Shown here: positions 49,094 to 58,885 of the stretch, piece after piece | How positions within the stretch are numbered: position 1 is the stretch's first letter | Layout: the number at the start of each line of letters is the position of its first letter | Source: Hyphomicrobiales bacterium | GTDB lineage: Bacteria; Pseudomonadota; Alphaproteobacteria; Rhizobiales; Beijerinckiaceae | DNA length: 64,000 nucleotides | Assembly (NCBI GenBank): GCA_027487245.1 | Contig: JAIYDY010000002.1 | Span: forward strand, 17,335 to 81,334 | Direction: 5' to 3' | Notes under the pieces: generated by a model | Databases searched by the model: none | What the model saw: the letters and a program-made list of their open reading frames with translations, nothing else | Told to the model about the DNA's origin: nothing | Made by a program: the position numbers and the translations under genes

Positions 49094-50485
49094 TCACGCC
49101 CTGTCTGTCGTCACACCCGAATCAGCGCGACGTCCATCAGCTTTCACCGAATCGGCCCGCCCGAACAGACTGTTCGTGGATTGTGACAGGATCTTTACCC
49201 CGACGATTTCTCCGGGCTCAAATCCGCTGCCATCGATCTGGACGGTTTGCAGATAGGGTGTCTTGCCAGTGAGCTGGCCCGCCTCGCGCCCCTTGCGCTC
49301 GAGCAGGATCTCGGTGCTCCGGCCGACCATGGCGGCATTGAAGGCCTGCCGGTGCTCTTCGAGCCGGGCCTGAAGGGCTGCCAGTCGTTCGGATTTCACC
49401 GCTTCAGACACCTGATCGCGCGCGTCAGCAGCCGGCGTGCCGGGGCGGATGGAATATTTGAACGAATAGGCCGAGGCGAAGCGCATGTCGTCGATCAACC
49501 GCATGGTGTCGGCAAAGTCCGCGTCCGTCTCGCCCGGAAAGCCGACGATGAAATCGGATGACAGCGCGATGTCGGGGCGCACAGCCCGGACCTTGCCGAT
49601 GATCCGCCGGTAATCGGCGCCCGTGTGCTTGCGGTTCATGGCGGCGAGGATGGCATCCGACCCCGACTGCACCGGCAGATGCAGATAGGGCATCAGGGAA
49701 GGCTGGTCGCGATGGGCGGCAATCAGGTCGTCATCCATGTCATTGGGATGGCTGGTGGTGTAGCGCAACCGCACGATGCCGGGGATGCCGGCTACCCGCT
49801 CGAGCAGTTTCCAGAGCGGCCAGGTCCGTCCGTCCGGACCCTCGCCATGGTAGGCGTTGACGTTCTGGCCGATCAGCGTCAGCTCCCGGACGCCGGCTTC
49901 AGCCAGCTTCCGCGCTTCGGCCATGATGCGTTCCACCGGCCGCGACAGCTCTGCGCCGCGCGTGTAGGGCACGACGCAGAACGCGCAGAACTTGTCACAG
50001 CCTTCCTGCACGGTGAGGAACGCCGTGACACCGCGCGCCAAGGTGCGCGCCCTGTCCGGTTCCGGCAGCGCACCGAACTTGTCCTCGACCGGAAACTCGG
50101 TGTCGACCAGCCGGCGGTTGCGCGAACGTGCGAGCAGATCGGGCAGGCGGTGGTAGCTTTGCGGGCCGACGACCAGATCGACCGCATGCTGGCGTCGCTG
50201 GATCTCCGCACCTTCCGCCTGCGCCACGCAGCCGGCCACGACGATGCGGGTCTCGAGGCCCTGCCCGGCGCGGGCGGTCTTGATCTCGCGCACGCGGCCG
50301 AGTTCCGAGTAGACCTTGTCGACGGCCTTCTCACGGATATGGCAGGTGTTGAGGATCACCAGATCGGCCTCGTCCTGCCGGCTGGTCTCGGCATAGCCGT
50401 CGCCAGCAAGCACATCGGCCATGCGCTGCCCGTCATAGACGTTCATCTGGCAGCCGTAGGACTTGATGAAAACCTTCTTGGTCAT
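49094..50485 (-). CDS. miaB: tRNA-2-methylthio-N6-isopentenyladenosine synthase
   Basis: 463 aa methylthiotransferase. The N-terminal UPF0004 domain has its three Fe-S cysteines ([22 protein letters not shown]). The radical-SAM cluster motif is CDKFCAFC. The C-terminal TRAM domain is about residues 380-445. It modifies A37 of tRNAs reading UNN codons. I chose the ATG at 50485 ([12 protein letters not shown]); the in-frame extension upstream has no family support. Confidence 0.96.
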   Translation of the reverse strand: MTKKVFIKSYGCQMNVYDGQRMADVLAGDGYAETSRQDEADLVILNTCHIREKAVDKVYSELGRVREIKTARAGQGLETRIVVAGCVAQAEGAEIQRRQHAVDLVVGPQSYHRLPDLLARSRNRRLVDTEFPVEDKFGALPEPDRARTLARGVTAFLTVQEGCDKFCAFCVVPYTRGAELSRPVERIMAEARKLAEAGVRELTLIGQNVNAYHGEGPDGRTWPLWKLLERVAGIPGIVRLRYTTSHPNDMDDDLIAAHRDQPSLMPYLHLPVQSGSDAILAAMNRKHTGADYRRIIGKVRAVRPDIALSSDFIVGFPGETDADFADTMRLIDDMRFASAYSFKYSIRPGTPAADARDQVSEAVKSERLAALQARLEEHRQAFNAAMVGRSTEILLERKGREAGQLTGKTPYLQTVQIDGSGFEPGEIVGVKILSQSTNSLFGRADSVKADGRRADSGVTTDRA

Positions 50486-50611
50486 GCCTGATCTTGGCCT
50501 TGCGTGCCGGCTGCCCGTGATTGATCGCATGGGCCTTTTAGCCGATGCGGCGGAAAAGTGGACTCAATCCTTTTCGTCTCACCTTTTCTGCCTCGCTTTT
50601 CAGCCCGGCCC

Positions 50612-51478
50612 TCACGCTGCGGCGGGGCCGGGCCGCGTGCGGGGCCGGCCGCTCACATGGACGGCAGCGGCATGCCGGACCTCGGCTTCCGCCAGACGCG
50701 TCGCTTCCTTGCGCGAGTGCTCGCGTCCCATCCGGATTGGTTGGCCCCAGACGAGGCGCACATCGATGGGGCCGCCCTTGAGAATGTCGAGCAGGTGTGG
50801 CGACAGTTCGGTGTCACCATACCAGGCAAGTCGCGCCCGCTCGGCGCGGCCTCCGGGCAAGCCGTGGCGGCCTGTGTAGAGAACCGCGAGGGGCTGGACC
50901 GTGATCTCGCCGTCGCCATCCGGGCCGAGCGCTTCCTTCACCGCCCCGAGAAGCGACGAGCGGAAAGGCAGGATGCGCGAGCCGTCGCCGGTTGTGCCCT
51001 CAGCGAAGAGGACGACGCTGTCGCCCTTCAGCAGGCGCTCGCCCATCTGCGATGTCGTGGTGGCCGTGGCCGTCCGGCGCGAGCGGTCGATGAAGATCGT
51101 GCGCTGCATCCGCGCAAGCAAGCCAATGCCGGGCCAGCCGGCGATCTCGGACTTGGCGATGAAGGAGACAGGCCGCGTTGCCCCGATCACCGGGATGTCG
51201 AGCCATGAGATGTGGTTGGCCACGATCAGCGTCTGCCGGCTGCCGTCGGGAGGCGTGCCTTCCACCGTGGTCCGGACCGCGAGCACGCGACACACCAGAC
51301 GGTGGAACCATTGCGGGATGACCTGGCTCCGCGACGGCGCGAACCGCACGATCAGCATCTGAACGGGAAGGGCGGGCAATGCACTCAGCACAATGAGCGA
51401 CACGCGCGCCACCGCCTTTGGCGACCATCCGGGCGGACGCGGCAAGGGCGATGGGGGCGGAACCGGCTTGGTTGTCAT
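50612..51478 (-). CDS. 1-acylglycerol-3-phosphate acyltransferase (PlsC-like)
   Basis: 288 aa. One N-terminal hydrophobic segment (about 24-45), then the acyltransferase domain with NHISWLD (HX4D catalytic motif) and FAEGTTGDG (EGT motif). It makes phosphatidic acid or acts on a related lysolipid such as an ornithine-lipid precursor. From memory, many Rhizobiales have a Fur-family regulator between rimI and this gene or miaB; none is present here. Confidence 0.9.
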   Translation of the reverse strand: MTTKPVPPPSPLPRPPGWSPKAVARVSLIVLSALPALPVQMLIVRFAPSRSQVIPQWFHRLVCRVLAVRTTVEGTPPDGSRQTLIVANHISWLDIPVIGATRPVSFIAKSEIAGWPGIGLLARMQRTIFIDRSRRTATATTTSQMGERLLKGDSVVLFAEGTTGDGSRILPFRSSLLGAVKEALGPDGDGEITVQPLAVLYTGRHGLPGGRAERARLAWYGDTELSPHLLDILKGGPIDVRLVWGQPIRMGREHSRKEATRLAEAEVRHAAAVHVSGRPRTRPGPAAA

Positions 51479-51504
51479 GGCGCGGGTGTCATGGCGCGGC
51501 GGCC

Positions 51505-51993
51505 TCAGCCGAGATCGCGGCGCAGGATCAGCGCCAGCGCGCGGGTGCCGTCGGGCTTGGGATAATAGCCTGGTCGCTCGCCCACCTTGGCAAAGCGGAA
51601 CGCGTGATACAGCGCCAGAGCCGATGCATTGTTGTCCTCGACCTCAAGGAACAGGGTCGCAACGCCGCGCCGCACCAGTTGGGCCAGATGCCGCTCCAGC
51701 AAGAGGTGGCCGAGACCGCGCCCGCGATGGGCCGGATCGATGCAGATCGTCAGGATTTCCGCTTCGTCCGCGGCCAGCCGCGACATCACGAAGCCGCAGG
51801 GCAGACGGCTCTGGCCGCTGAACACCCCATCGGACAGGATGGACGGATCCGAGAGCATGCGGGCCACCTCGGGCTGATCCCAGCCATGCGCGAAGCTGGT
51901 GGCATGCAGGACCGAGACCCTCGCCGCATGGGCCGGGCCAAGGGCTTCGATCATCAGCCTTGGCCGGCCGAAAAGACGCTCAAGCAGGCTCAT
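51505..51993 (-). CDS. rimI: ribosomal-protein-alanine N-acetyltransferase (RimI-like)
   Basis: 162 aa GNAT enzyme. The acetyl-CoA loop is RGRGLGHLLLERHL, preceded by EAEILTICIDPAHRG. FLEVEDNNASALALYHAFRF is the RimI-like motif. It acetylates an N-terminal alanine in homologs. It overlaps tsaB by 4 bp, a standard pair. Confidence 0.93.
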   Translation of the reverse strand: MSLLERLFGRPRLMIEALGPAHAARVSVLHATSFAHGWDQPEVARMLSDPSILSDGVFSGQSRLPCGFVMSRLAADEAEILTICIDPAHRGRGLGHLLLERHLAQLVRRGVATLFLEVEDNNASALALYHAFRFAKVGERPGYYPKPDGTRALALILRRDLG

Positions 51994-52682
51994 CGCGGAC
52001 CCTGCCGCGGCAGCCGTCCGTTGTCCTGGGGATGGGCATCCGGCGCGCGAAGATAAAGCGGGCGCGGCAGAGCGGTTTCGGGATCGGCGAGAAAACCGAG
52101 CCGTCCGACCCAGCGGATGTCGGGGGCGGGGGCGGTCGCCACGACGACCGCATCAAGCCCAATGGACCAGGCTTCCTGCGCCAGAAGCGTGGCACCGGAG
52201 CCGGCGAGGCTGACAGGCCCTGCCCCGATCATGCGCACGGCGTCCTTCAGCGAACATTGCCGGGCGGTGGCCAGCACGACGCCGCCCGGCGCGATGGCCT
52301 GGAAATAGACACTGCCATGGCGCGCATCGATGGCCGCCGCCGCGATGCGGCCCGCCTCGCGCCCCATCATGGAGGCGCAATAGGCAGCAAGCGTGGAGAC
52401 CCCGACAACCGGTATGCGGGCAGCAAGACCGATGGCCCGCGCCGCCGCGACACCGACGCGCAGACCCGTGAAGCTGCCCGGCCCGACCGTGACGGCAACA
52501 CGCGACAGCGACCCGAAACCGCCATCGACGCCGGCCATGACCCGCTCGATCAGCGGCATCAGCGCCTCGGCATGGCCGCGTTCAAGCGGCATCTGCTCGA
52601 CTGCCAGCGGCTCGGCACCTGCGATGTCGAGCACCGCAGCGCTGCATGCACCCAGTGCGGTATCAATGGCAAGAACGCGCAT
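51990..52682 (-). CDS. tsaB: tRNA t6A biosynthesis protein TsaB
   Basis: 230 aa, ASKHA-fold partner of TsaD in t6A37 formation. VLAIDTALGACSAAVLD at the N-terminus, VTVGPGSFTGLRVGVAAARA and GVSTLAAYCASMM are family signatures; the metal-binding histidines of TsaD are absent, as expected for TsaB. It follows nifU by 60 bp. Confidence 0.94.
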   Translation of the reverse strand: MRVLAIDTALGACSAAVLDIAGAEPLAVEQMPLERGHAEALMPLIERVMAGVDGGFGSLSRVAVTVGPGSFTGLRVGVAAARAIGLAARIPVVGVSTLAAYCASMMGREAGRIAAAAIDARHGSVYFQAIAPGGVVLATARQCSLKDAVRMIGAGPVSLAGSGATLLAQEAWSIGLDAVVVATAPAPDIRWVGRLGFLADPETALPRPLYLRAPDAHPQDNGRLPRQGPR

Positions 52683-52742
52683 CAGGTCAGGACCGCACGG
52701 CTTCGGCTGTGTTGGACGGGACTATCGGCTTTGGTGTCGCAT

Positions 52743-53303
52743 TCAGATCTGCTGAACCTCGCGCACATCCGGCAGGAAATGCTTCAGAAGATTCTGGATG
52801 CCATGCTTCAGGGTTGCGGTCGATGACGGGCAGCCGGCACAGGAACCCTTCATCGCCAGGAAGACGATGCCATCCTTGAAGCCCCGGAAGGTGATGTCGC
52901 CGCCATCACCGGCCACTGCGGGACGGATGCGCGTTTCCAGAAGGTCCTTGATCGTCTCGACCGTCTTGGCATCCTTGTCGTCGAAGAACTCGCTCTCGGA
53001 CTCGAGCGCTGCCGGCTGGTTGCCGCTGAGGATCGGCTGGCCGGACATGAAATGTTCCATGATCGCGCCGAGGATCGCGGGCTTGAGGTGCTGCCACTCG
53101 CCGACCGACTTGGTCACCGTGACGAAGTCCGAGCCAAAGAAGACGCCGCTGACGCCCGGAACGCCAAACAGGCGCTCGGCCAGAGGCGAGCGCGCCGCGC
53201 TGGTTTCATCGGGCATGTCGAGCGTACCTTCGCTCATCACGGTGCGGCCGGGAATGAATTTCAGCGTCGCCGGGTTCGGCGTGGCTTCAGTCTGGATGAA
53301 CAT
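52743..53303 (-). CDS. NifU-family Fe-S carrier (NfuA-like)
   Basis: 186 aa. The N-terminal Nfu_N domain (MFIQTEATPNPATLKFIPGR) and the C-terminal NifU domain with the cluster ligands GSCAGCPSS (CxxC) match mitochondrial-type NFU proteins. It delivers Fe-S clusters to target proteins. The ATG at 53303 is well supported. Elsewhere in Rhizobiales it follows murJ-trpS-usp; here those genes are about 30 kb away. Confidence 0.95.
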   Translation of the reverse strand: MFIQTEATPNPATLKFIPGRTVMSEGTLDMPDETSAARSPLAERLFGVPGVSGVFFGSDFVTVTKSVGEWQHLKPAILGAIMEHFMSGQPILSGNQPAALESESEFFDDKDAKTVETIKDLLETRIRPAVAGDGGDITFRGFKDGIVFLAMKGSCAGCPSSTATLKHGIQNLLKHFLPDVREVQQI

Positions 53304-53454
53304 TGTCGTGTCTCCGATGTTGCGGGCCGGTTCAAAGGCCGGTGGAGCCCCGTGTGGTGAACATAGGCGCAGGCCAGCCCTGTTGCCAGCCCCGATCAAC
53401 GCGGGTCGCCCTGCGGCGCAGGCCGCTCGGACGGTGGACATGCGGGCGCATCGA

Positions 53455-54609
53455 TCAGCGGGTCGGCATCTTCAACTCTGAAAGCCGTTCGAGGGCGGCA
53501 TCCAGCGTCGCGTCACGCTTGGCGAAGCAGAAGCGGACCACATGGCGGACGCCGCGGGCGGCGTAGAAGGCGCTGACCGGGATGGCCGCGACGCCATGCG
53601 TCAAGACGAGGCGCTCGCAGAAGGCCACATCGTCAAGTTCGCCCAGCGGGCTGATGTCGATGTTGAGGAAGTAGGTTCCGGCGCTGGGCAGGACAGAAAA
53701 GCCGAGGCCGGAAAGGCCCGATGCGAACCGGTCGCGGGAGCGCTGGAGATCGGCGCGCATGCTCTCGAAATAGGTATCGTCCTTGGCCAGACCGTGGGCT
53801 GCCGCCACCTGGAGGTTCGGCGGGGTGGTGAAGGTCAGGAACTGATGGGCCTTGGACAGGACGCGCATCAGCGGCGGCGCGGCCATGACAAAGCCTACCT
53901 TCCAGCCGGTGAGCGAGAAGATCTTGCCTGCCGACGAGATCTTGATGGTGCGCTCGCGCATGCCGGGCCGGGACATCACCGAATTGTGCCGGCGACCGTC
54001 GAACACGACGTGCTCCCAGACCTCATCGCTGACACAGACCGCATCGAAGCGCTGACAATAGCTGGCGAGCAGGTCGAGGTCCTCGTCGGGGAAGATCGTG
54101 GCCGTGGGGTTGAGCGGATTGTTGAGCAGCGCGAGCCGGGTGCGCGGCGAAAAGGCGGCGGCGAGAGCTTCGTCCGTCAGCCGGAAATGGGGCGGGGTCA
54201 GCGTGACAAATTTCGGAATGCCGCCGGCACGCCTGACCAGAGGCAGGTAGGCGTCATACATCGGCTCGAACAGCACGACCTCGTCACCCGGCTCGATCAG
54301 GGCGAACAGCGCACCCGCGAGGGCCTCGGTCGCGCCTGAGGTGACCATGATCTCCCGGTCGGGATCGAGATCGAGGCCCTGCCAATGGCGGTAATGCGCC
54401 GCGATGGCACCGCGCAGCTCCGGCAGGCCCATCATCGGGGGATACTGGTTCCAGCCGTTGATCACGGCATCTGCGGCCTTCTGCCGCACATCGAGCGGCC
54501 CGGGATCATCCGGAAAGCCCTGACCGAGATTGACGGCATCGTTCTCGCGGGCAAGCCGCGACATGACCTCGAACACCGTGGTCGGCAAATCTGCGAAGAT
54601 CGGGTTCAT
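53455..54609 (-). CDS. PLP-dependent aminotransferase (class I/II)
   Basis: 384 aa, fold type I. The PLP lysine is in KISSAGKIFSLTGWKVGFVM. The N-terminal NLGQGFPDDPGP and NQYPPMMGLPELRGAIAAHY, and LLNNPLNPTATIF, resemble kynurenine-oxoglutarate transaminase / methionine aminotransferase relatives (YbdL-like). The substrate is unproven. It lies between nifU and an adenosine-kinase-like gene on the same strand. Confidence 0.92.
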   Translation of the reverse strand: MNPIFADLPTTVFEVMSRLARENDAVNLGQGFPDDPGPLDVRQKAADAVINGWNQYPPMMGLPELRGAIAAHYRHWQGLDLDPDREIMVTSGATEALAGALFALIEPGDEVVLFEPMYDAYLPLVRRAGGIPKFVTLTPPHFRLTDEALAAAFSPRTRLALLNNPLNPTATIFPDEDLDLLASYCQRFDAVCVSDEVWEHVVFDGRRHNSVMSRPGMRERTIKISSAGKIFSLTGWKVGFVMAAPPLMRVLSKAHQFLTFTTPPNLQVAAAHGLAKDDTYFESMRADLQRSRDRFASGLSGLGFSVLPSAGTYFLNIDISPLGELDDVAFCERLVLTHGVAAIPVSAFYAARGVRHVVRFCFAKRDATLDAALERLSELKMPTR

Positions 54610-54650
54610 GGCAACATCTTCCTGACAGGACCGCTGCGGGATGATCCGTC

Positions 54651-55640
54651 TCAGCCCAGTCCGTTCTGCTCGGCCAGTGTCCGGAGGCTGGTCTCGGGGC
54701 GTGCCCCGATATGCGAAATGATCTCGGCAGCAGCCAGGGCACCCAGACGCAGGCAGTCACGGTGATCACGGCCGCCGGCAAGGCCGAACAGGAACCCTGC
54801 CGCGAACAGGTCGCCGGCGCCGGTCGTATCGACCACGCGCTCGACCGGATAGGCCGGAACGGCGATGGTTTCGGACCGGGCAATGGCCATCGCGCCATTC
54901 TCCGAGCGGGTGACAACCGCAAGAACAGGTTCTTCGCGCATCGCGTTGATAGCCGTGTCGATGTCAGCGGTCTGGTAGAGGCTGCGCAGTTCGTGCTCGT
55001 TGGCAAAGACGATGTCCACCACGCCATTGCGGATCAGGCCGAGGAACTCGTCGCGCCAGCGATCGACGCAGAACGAGTCCGACAAGGTCAGCGCCACGCG
55101 CGAGCCTGCGGCGTGGGCGATTTCGGACGCCTTGCGGAACGCTTCCTTGGCCGCTGGCGGATCCCAGAGATAGCCTTCCAGATAGACGATGGCGGAAGAC
55201 CGCACGAGATCGGCGTCGACATCGAGCGTGCTCAGGCCCTGGCAGGCTCCGAGATAGGTGCTCATCGAGCGCTGGCCATCCGGCGTCACGGCAATCAGGC
55301 AGCGGGCCGTGGTCGGCCCGGACACGGCGTCGGCAGTGGCGAAGGTCACACCGGTCGCGGTCAGGTCATGGCGGTAGAGCTTGCCCAGTTCGTCATTGCG
55401 GACCTTGCCGATGTAGGCGCCTGCCCCACCAAACGAGGCCACCCCGGCGATCGTGTTGGCTGCCGAGCCCCCGGACACAACGCGCCCCGGTCCCATCAGG
55501 CCATAGAGCGCTTCGGCGCGCGGTTCGTCGATCAGCGTCATGCCCCCCTTTTGGATGGCATGCCGGATCAGGAAATCGTCCTCGGCGGTGGCAATCACGT
55601 CGACAATGGCATTGCCGAGGGCGAGAACATCATGGCGCAT
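54651..55640 (-). CDS. PfkB-family adenosine kinase
   Basis: 329 aa ribokinase fold. VLALGNAIVDVIATAEDDFL at the start, GGSAANTIAGVASFGGAGAY, and the anion-hole/catalytic motif VVDTTGAGDLFAAGFLFGLA. This type is the usual adenosine kinase annotation in Rhizobiales (adenosine salvage to AMP), though inosine or other nucleosides are possible. I chose the ATG at 55640 (MRHDVLALGN) with GGAAG upstream. Confidence 0.93.
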   Translation of the reverse strand: MRHDVLALGNAIVDVIATAEDDFLIRHAIQKGGMTLIDEPRAEALYGLMGPGRVVSGGSAANTIAGVASFGGAGAYIGKVRNDELGKLYRHDLTATGVTFATADAVSGPTTARCLIAVTPDGQRSMSTYLGACQGLSTLDVDADLVRSSAIVYLEGYLWDPPAAKEAFRKASEIAHAAGSRVALTLSDSFCVDRWRDEFLGLIRNGVVDIVFANEHELRSLYQTADIDTAINAMREEPVLAVVTRSENGAMAIARSETIAVPAYPVERVVDTTGAGDLFAAGFLFGLAGGRDHRDCLRLGALAAAEIISHIGARPETSLRTLAEQNGLG

Positions 55641-55776
55641 GGCAGATCTGCTTCCGGAACAAGGGACGTTGTGCGCCCTTCGCATCCGGCATGCGGCGGG
55701 TCAACCACCCCCAAGCATCGCAGTGGCGTGAATTGATGGCGCGGATCGGCTGGACGCCGCTCGGGATCGCCACGCC

Positions 55777-56142
55777 TCAGGGCGCGCGCGGGCTTGCGTC
55801 CAGAACCGCCCCAAGCCTTGCAAGTGTCTCTGCGTCAAGCTCGCGAATATCGCGCGCCAGCCGGTTGGCCAGCAAGGTCGCGGCCGGCTCAAGGCCCGCC
55901 GTGTCGATCACCACGCGCGGATCGGACAGGTCGGCCAGCTTCACCAGTTCGTCGGCTTCGTCCCAGATCACGCCCAGCGCGTGGATCACGCCCTGCACCA
56001 GCGCGAATGTGGGCCGGCCGCGCTTGCCGTGTTCAAGGGCCGAGACATAGGCGCTGGAAACGCCCAGCCGGCTGGCAAATTCCTGGAGGGACAGGCCCTG
56101 TCTTTGCCTGATCTGCCGGACCCGTGCGCCAAACGGGGTCAT
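55777..56142 (-). CDS. XRE-family regulator of the mltA-smr cluster
   Basis: 121 aa. A Cro/CI HTH lies at residues about 5-60 (VRQIRQRQGLSLQEFASRLG, then VSSAYVSALEHGKRGRP). The C-terminal half is helical, with no ligand motif. It overlaps smr by 4 bp at the end of timA-mltA-smr-xre, an order kept in many Rhizobiales. The target is unknown. Confidence 0.9.
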   Translation of the reverse strand: MTPFGARVRQIRQRQGLSLQEFASRLGVSSAYVSALEHGKRGRPTFALVQGVIHALGVIWDEADELVKLADLSDPRVVIDTAGLEPAATLLANRLARDIRELDAETLARLGAVLDASPRAP

Positions 56143-56699
56143 GCTGCGCCATCCTTCGGGCGACGCAGCCGAACATAAAGCGCGCCGGTTCCACCATGGT
56201 TCAGTGCCGCATCCTCGAAACCGAGCACAATGGGGCGCAGATCCGGCAGGCGCAGCCAGTGCGGCACGACCCGCTTGAGCACGCCGCGCTCGTCGCCGCC
56301 GAACGTGGTTCCGGCAGCGCCCTTGCCCGTGATCACCAGCACCAGCCGCGCACCCTTGCCCTGTTCGCGGAACAGGAAGGAGCGGAGGCGGTCATGGGCC
56401 TCGTCCTGGCGCAGGCCATGCAGATCGATGACGGCTTCCGGCCCTTGCCGGCCACGCCGCAAGGCTTGCAAGGTCCGGCGCTCCAGCGGGACAAGCGGTG
56501 CCAGAGCCGGCTTCGGCACGGGAGCAGGCGGCGGTGCGGATCGCGCCGCCGGTTTCGGCGTGTCGGCCTCCGGCGGCGAGGGAATGGGGGGTGGCTCGGG
56601 GATGGTCCGGCCCGAAAAGGCCTTCACGCTGCGTGCGACATGGGCCCACACCGCGATTTCCTCCTCGCTGAGGGCGCGATCCCGGCGCTTGCGCATCAC
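56139..56699 (-). CDS. Smr/MutS2-like domain protein
   Basis: 186 aa. A Pro/Ala-rich N-terminal linker (about 30-75) is followed by an Smr domain with the DLHGLRQDEAHDRLRSFLF motif and TGKGAAG; the final IVLGFEDAALNHGGTGALYV region is typical. Smr domains have nuclease or nucleic-acid-binding activity. It is coupled by 4-bp overlaps to mltA and the XRE gene. Confidence 0.93.
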   Translation of the reverse strand: MMRKRRDRALSEEEIAVWAHVARSVKAFSGRTIPEPPPIPSPPEADTPKPAARSAPPPAPVPKPALAPLVPLERRTLQALRRGRQGPEAVIDLHGLRQDEAHDRLRSFLFREQGKGARLVLVITGKGAAGTTFGGDERGVLKRVVPHWLRLPDLRPIVLGFEDAALNHGGTGALYVRLRRPKDGAA

Positions 56700-57880
56700 C
56701 GCACCGCCGCGTCAGGCCCACCGGGCCGTGGCCACAGCACGGTTGCGGCCACATCGTGGCGTGTCAGGCCGGCGATGAAACCGGCCTCTTCGCCGGTCCC
56801 GTAGAACAGGTCGAAGCGTGCCGCCCCGACAATGGCCGAGCCGGTATCCTGGATGATGGTCAGACGCTGCAACGGCCTGGTCCGCCCGCGCTCTGCCAAT
56901 GGCAGCGCCCCATCCAGCCAGAGCGGCAGGCCATAGGACCAGATCGTGCGATCGGCGGCGACGCTGCGGTGCGGCGTCAGCGACACGCCGGCCCCGCCGA
57001 TCGGTCCGGCAGCGGGGTCAAGCTCGCTGGCGATGCGGAAGAAGACGAAGGACGGATTGTTCCAGATGAACCTGCGGCTCCATTCCGGATCGCCCTTGAG
57101 GCGCGCGACCAGGCGGTCCATCGTCATGTCAGCCGGCGCAATCGCCTCTGTCTGCGACAAGAGCCGTCCCAGCGACACATAAGGATGGCCATTGCGGCCC
57201 GCATAGGCGATGCGCGCGCTACCGCCATCCGGCAGACTCAGGCGGGCCGAACCTTGGACCTGCATGATGAAGCGATCCACCGGGTCGCGCACCCATGCGA
57301 TGACCGGCCAGCCGCGCGCGATATCGCTCTCCTCGATCTCGCGGCGGGTCGGATAGGGACCGAGCGAACCGTCAGGCAGCCGCCGCGCCGCTTGCAGCGG
57401 GCCCAGCGATGGCAGCATTTCTCCTTGCCCGAGTGTCACAAGATCGGTCGGGCGGCCATAGAGCGGGGTGGTGAACCCCTCCTGCCTGTTGAGGGAGCCC
57501 GGAAACGCAGGCTCGAAGTAACCGGTCAGAAAACCCTGACCTGACCGTCCGGCTGCCGAAGGCACGATCCGGAGTGGCACGAACCAGCGCTCGAAGAACC
57601 GTCTCGCCGCATCCCTGTCAGGCGTGGGTGCAGTGAGGGCTGCCTCGCAAGCCGCGCGAAGACCGGCGGGTTCGGGCAGCGCGGTGCGCAGCGGTGGAGG
57701 CGCGGCACAGCCCTTGAGAAAGGCCGCGAATGCCAGTTCGTGGTGATCGTCGCGCCATCGGCTGATGGCATCGAACCTGACCGGCGCGAGTGTCGCGCCG
57801 TTGACGCTTGCCGGAGCAGCCTGTGCGCAGGGGGCCGCAGCCATGGTCAGCCATCCAGCGAGCAGCGCTGCCCGGATCAC
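56696..57880 (-). CDS. mltA: membrane-bound lytic murein transglycosylase A
   Basis: 394 aa. A signal peptide (about residues 1-21, ending CAQA) targets the periplasm; there is no clear lipobox. The MltA domain includes FLTGYFEPAFPGS and FIMQVQGSARLSLPDGGSAR. The C-terminal 3D domain contains the catalytic-Asp region (LTIIQDTGSAIVGAARFDLF). It cleaves peptidoglycan to 1,6-anhydro ends. It overlaps timA and smr by 4 bp each. Confidence 0.94.
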   Translation of the reverse strand: MIRAALLAGWLTMAAAPCAQAAPASVNGATLAPVRFDAISRWRDDHHELAFAAFLKGCAAPPPLRTALPEPAGLRAACEAALTAPTPDRDAARRFFERWFVPLRIVPSAAGRSGQGFLTGYFEPAFPGSLNRQEGFTTPLYGRPTDLVTLGQGEMLPSLGPLQAARRLPDGSLGPYPTRREIEESDIARGWPVIAWVRDPVDRFIMQVQGSARLSLPDGGSARIAYAGRNGHPYVSLGRLLSQTEAIAPADMTMDRLVARLKGDPEWSRRFIWNNPSFVFFRIASELDPAAGPIGGAGVSLTPHRSVAADRTIWSYGLPLWLDGALPLAERGRTRPLQRLTIIQDTGSAIVGAARFDLFYGTGEEAGFIAGLTRHDVAATVLWPRPGGPDAAVR

Positions 57881-58578
57881 GCGCCGGCTTCGGTCGCCAC
57901 CAGGAGCCAGTTCGGATCACGCGCGCCGAGCTGCCGCGAGAAGGTCCAGGTCTCCGTGACATCGACGACCGCATCGGCGCTGCCGTCCACGACGGCGCCG
58001 GAGCTGTCTCGCACGGCGCTGATCAGCTTGGGCGAGAAGCGCATGGTGATAAGGCCCGACTTGCCCTTGACCTCGGCAGCGATCATTTCGGCCTTGTCCA
58101 TCGACACGAAGGTGGTTTCCGCCACTTCGCTGCGCTTCTCGCGGTCGGTGATGGCCTGATCGAAATCCTCGAAGACCTCCTTCGACAGCAGGCCCTTGAG
58201 GCTCTTGCGGTCGCCGCGGGCGAAGCTCATCACAACCATTTCGTAGGCGGCCTTGGAGCCTTCGACGAAGACGCGCGCATCGAACGAACGCTCTTCGCGG
58301 GCAATCGCATCAAGGCCGGCAGCCACGGCCGAGCCGGCCGGTGCAATGCCGGTCCAGCGATAGGGCTGATCAGGGCCGGCGTCGTTGGCCGCCGCGCCGG
58401 GCAGGCGGATGACGTTGCCTTCCGACTGGGCCGGAGGCACCGGGGCTTTCTTGCTGAACACGTCAGCGGGTGGTTGTTCGTGCCCGGTCTTCTGGCCCAG
58501 CACCGAACGCAGCTTCCAGGCCACGAACACCGCGAGCGCGAGGAAGATCAGAGTGAAGATGTCGAACGAGCCTTGCAT
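57877..58578 (-). CDS. TimA/Tim44-domain membrane-anchored adaptor
   Basis: 233 aa. A single transmembrane helix at about 4-22 (SFDIFTLIFLALAVFVAWKL) is followed by a linker and a Tim44-like domain (SFDARVFVEGSKAAYEMVVM to the C-terminus, WTFSRQLGARDPNWLLVAT). In alphaproteobacteria TimA relates to mitochondrial Tim44 and is probably a protein-translocation or membrane adaptor. It lies directly opposite secB, divergent. The ATG is at 58578. Confidence 0.9.
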   Translation of the reverse strand: MQGSFDIFTLIFLALAVFVAWKLRSVLGQKTGHEQPPADVFSKKAPVPPAQSEGNVIRLPGAAANDAGPDQPYRWTGIAPAGSAVAAGLDAIAREERSFDARVFVEGSKAAYEMVVMSFARGDRKSLKGLLSKEVFEDFDQAITDREKRSEVAETTFVSMDKAEMIAAEVKGKSGLITMRFSPKLISAVRDSSGAVVDGSADAVVDVTETWTFSRQLGARDPNWLLVATEAGA

Positions 58579-58885
58579 GATGACGATCCCGCTGTCGGAT
58601 GTTCTGGCCGCAATGCCTGTCTCCGACATATCAAGCCGATATGGTGTGCGGTCCTCGTAACATCCACTGCCGAAGGCGACAAGTTTGCGGCGGGCAGCGA
58701 TGACGCCGCAGTTTGCCGCGATGGCAGGGCGCACGCTGACAGTCGGGAAGCCATCGTTTTCTTGTGACGGTCACCGGTTCGTGCTAGCCGCGCAGCCGAA
58801 CGGGTTGAACAGGGCTTCAGGTCCCGGGCTTCTCCGGACCGAGCTTCGCGCAACCTGACAACCCTTGTGTAACGGCGACAACACC
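58579..58885. other. 307-bp divergent region, timA / secB
   Basis: No gene is supported. A promoter-like TTGTGA (58762-58767), 17 bp, TAGCCG (58785-58790) faces secB. The -35 overlaps the small palindrome GTGACGGTCAC (58764-58774), a possible operator. Found by eye. Confidence 0.4.
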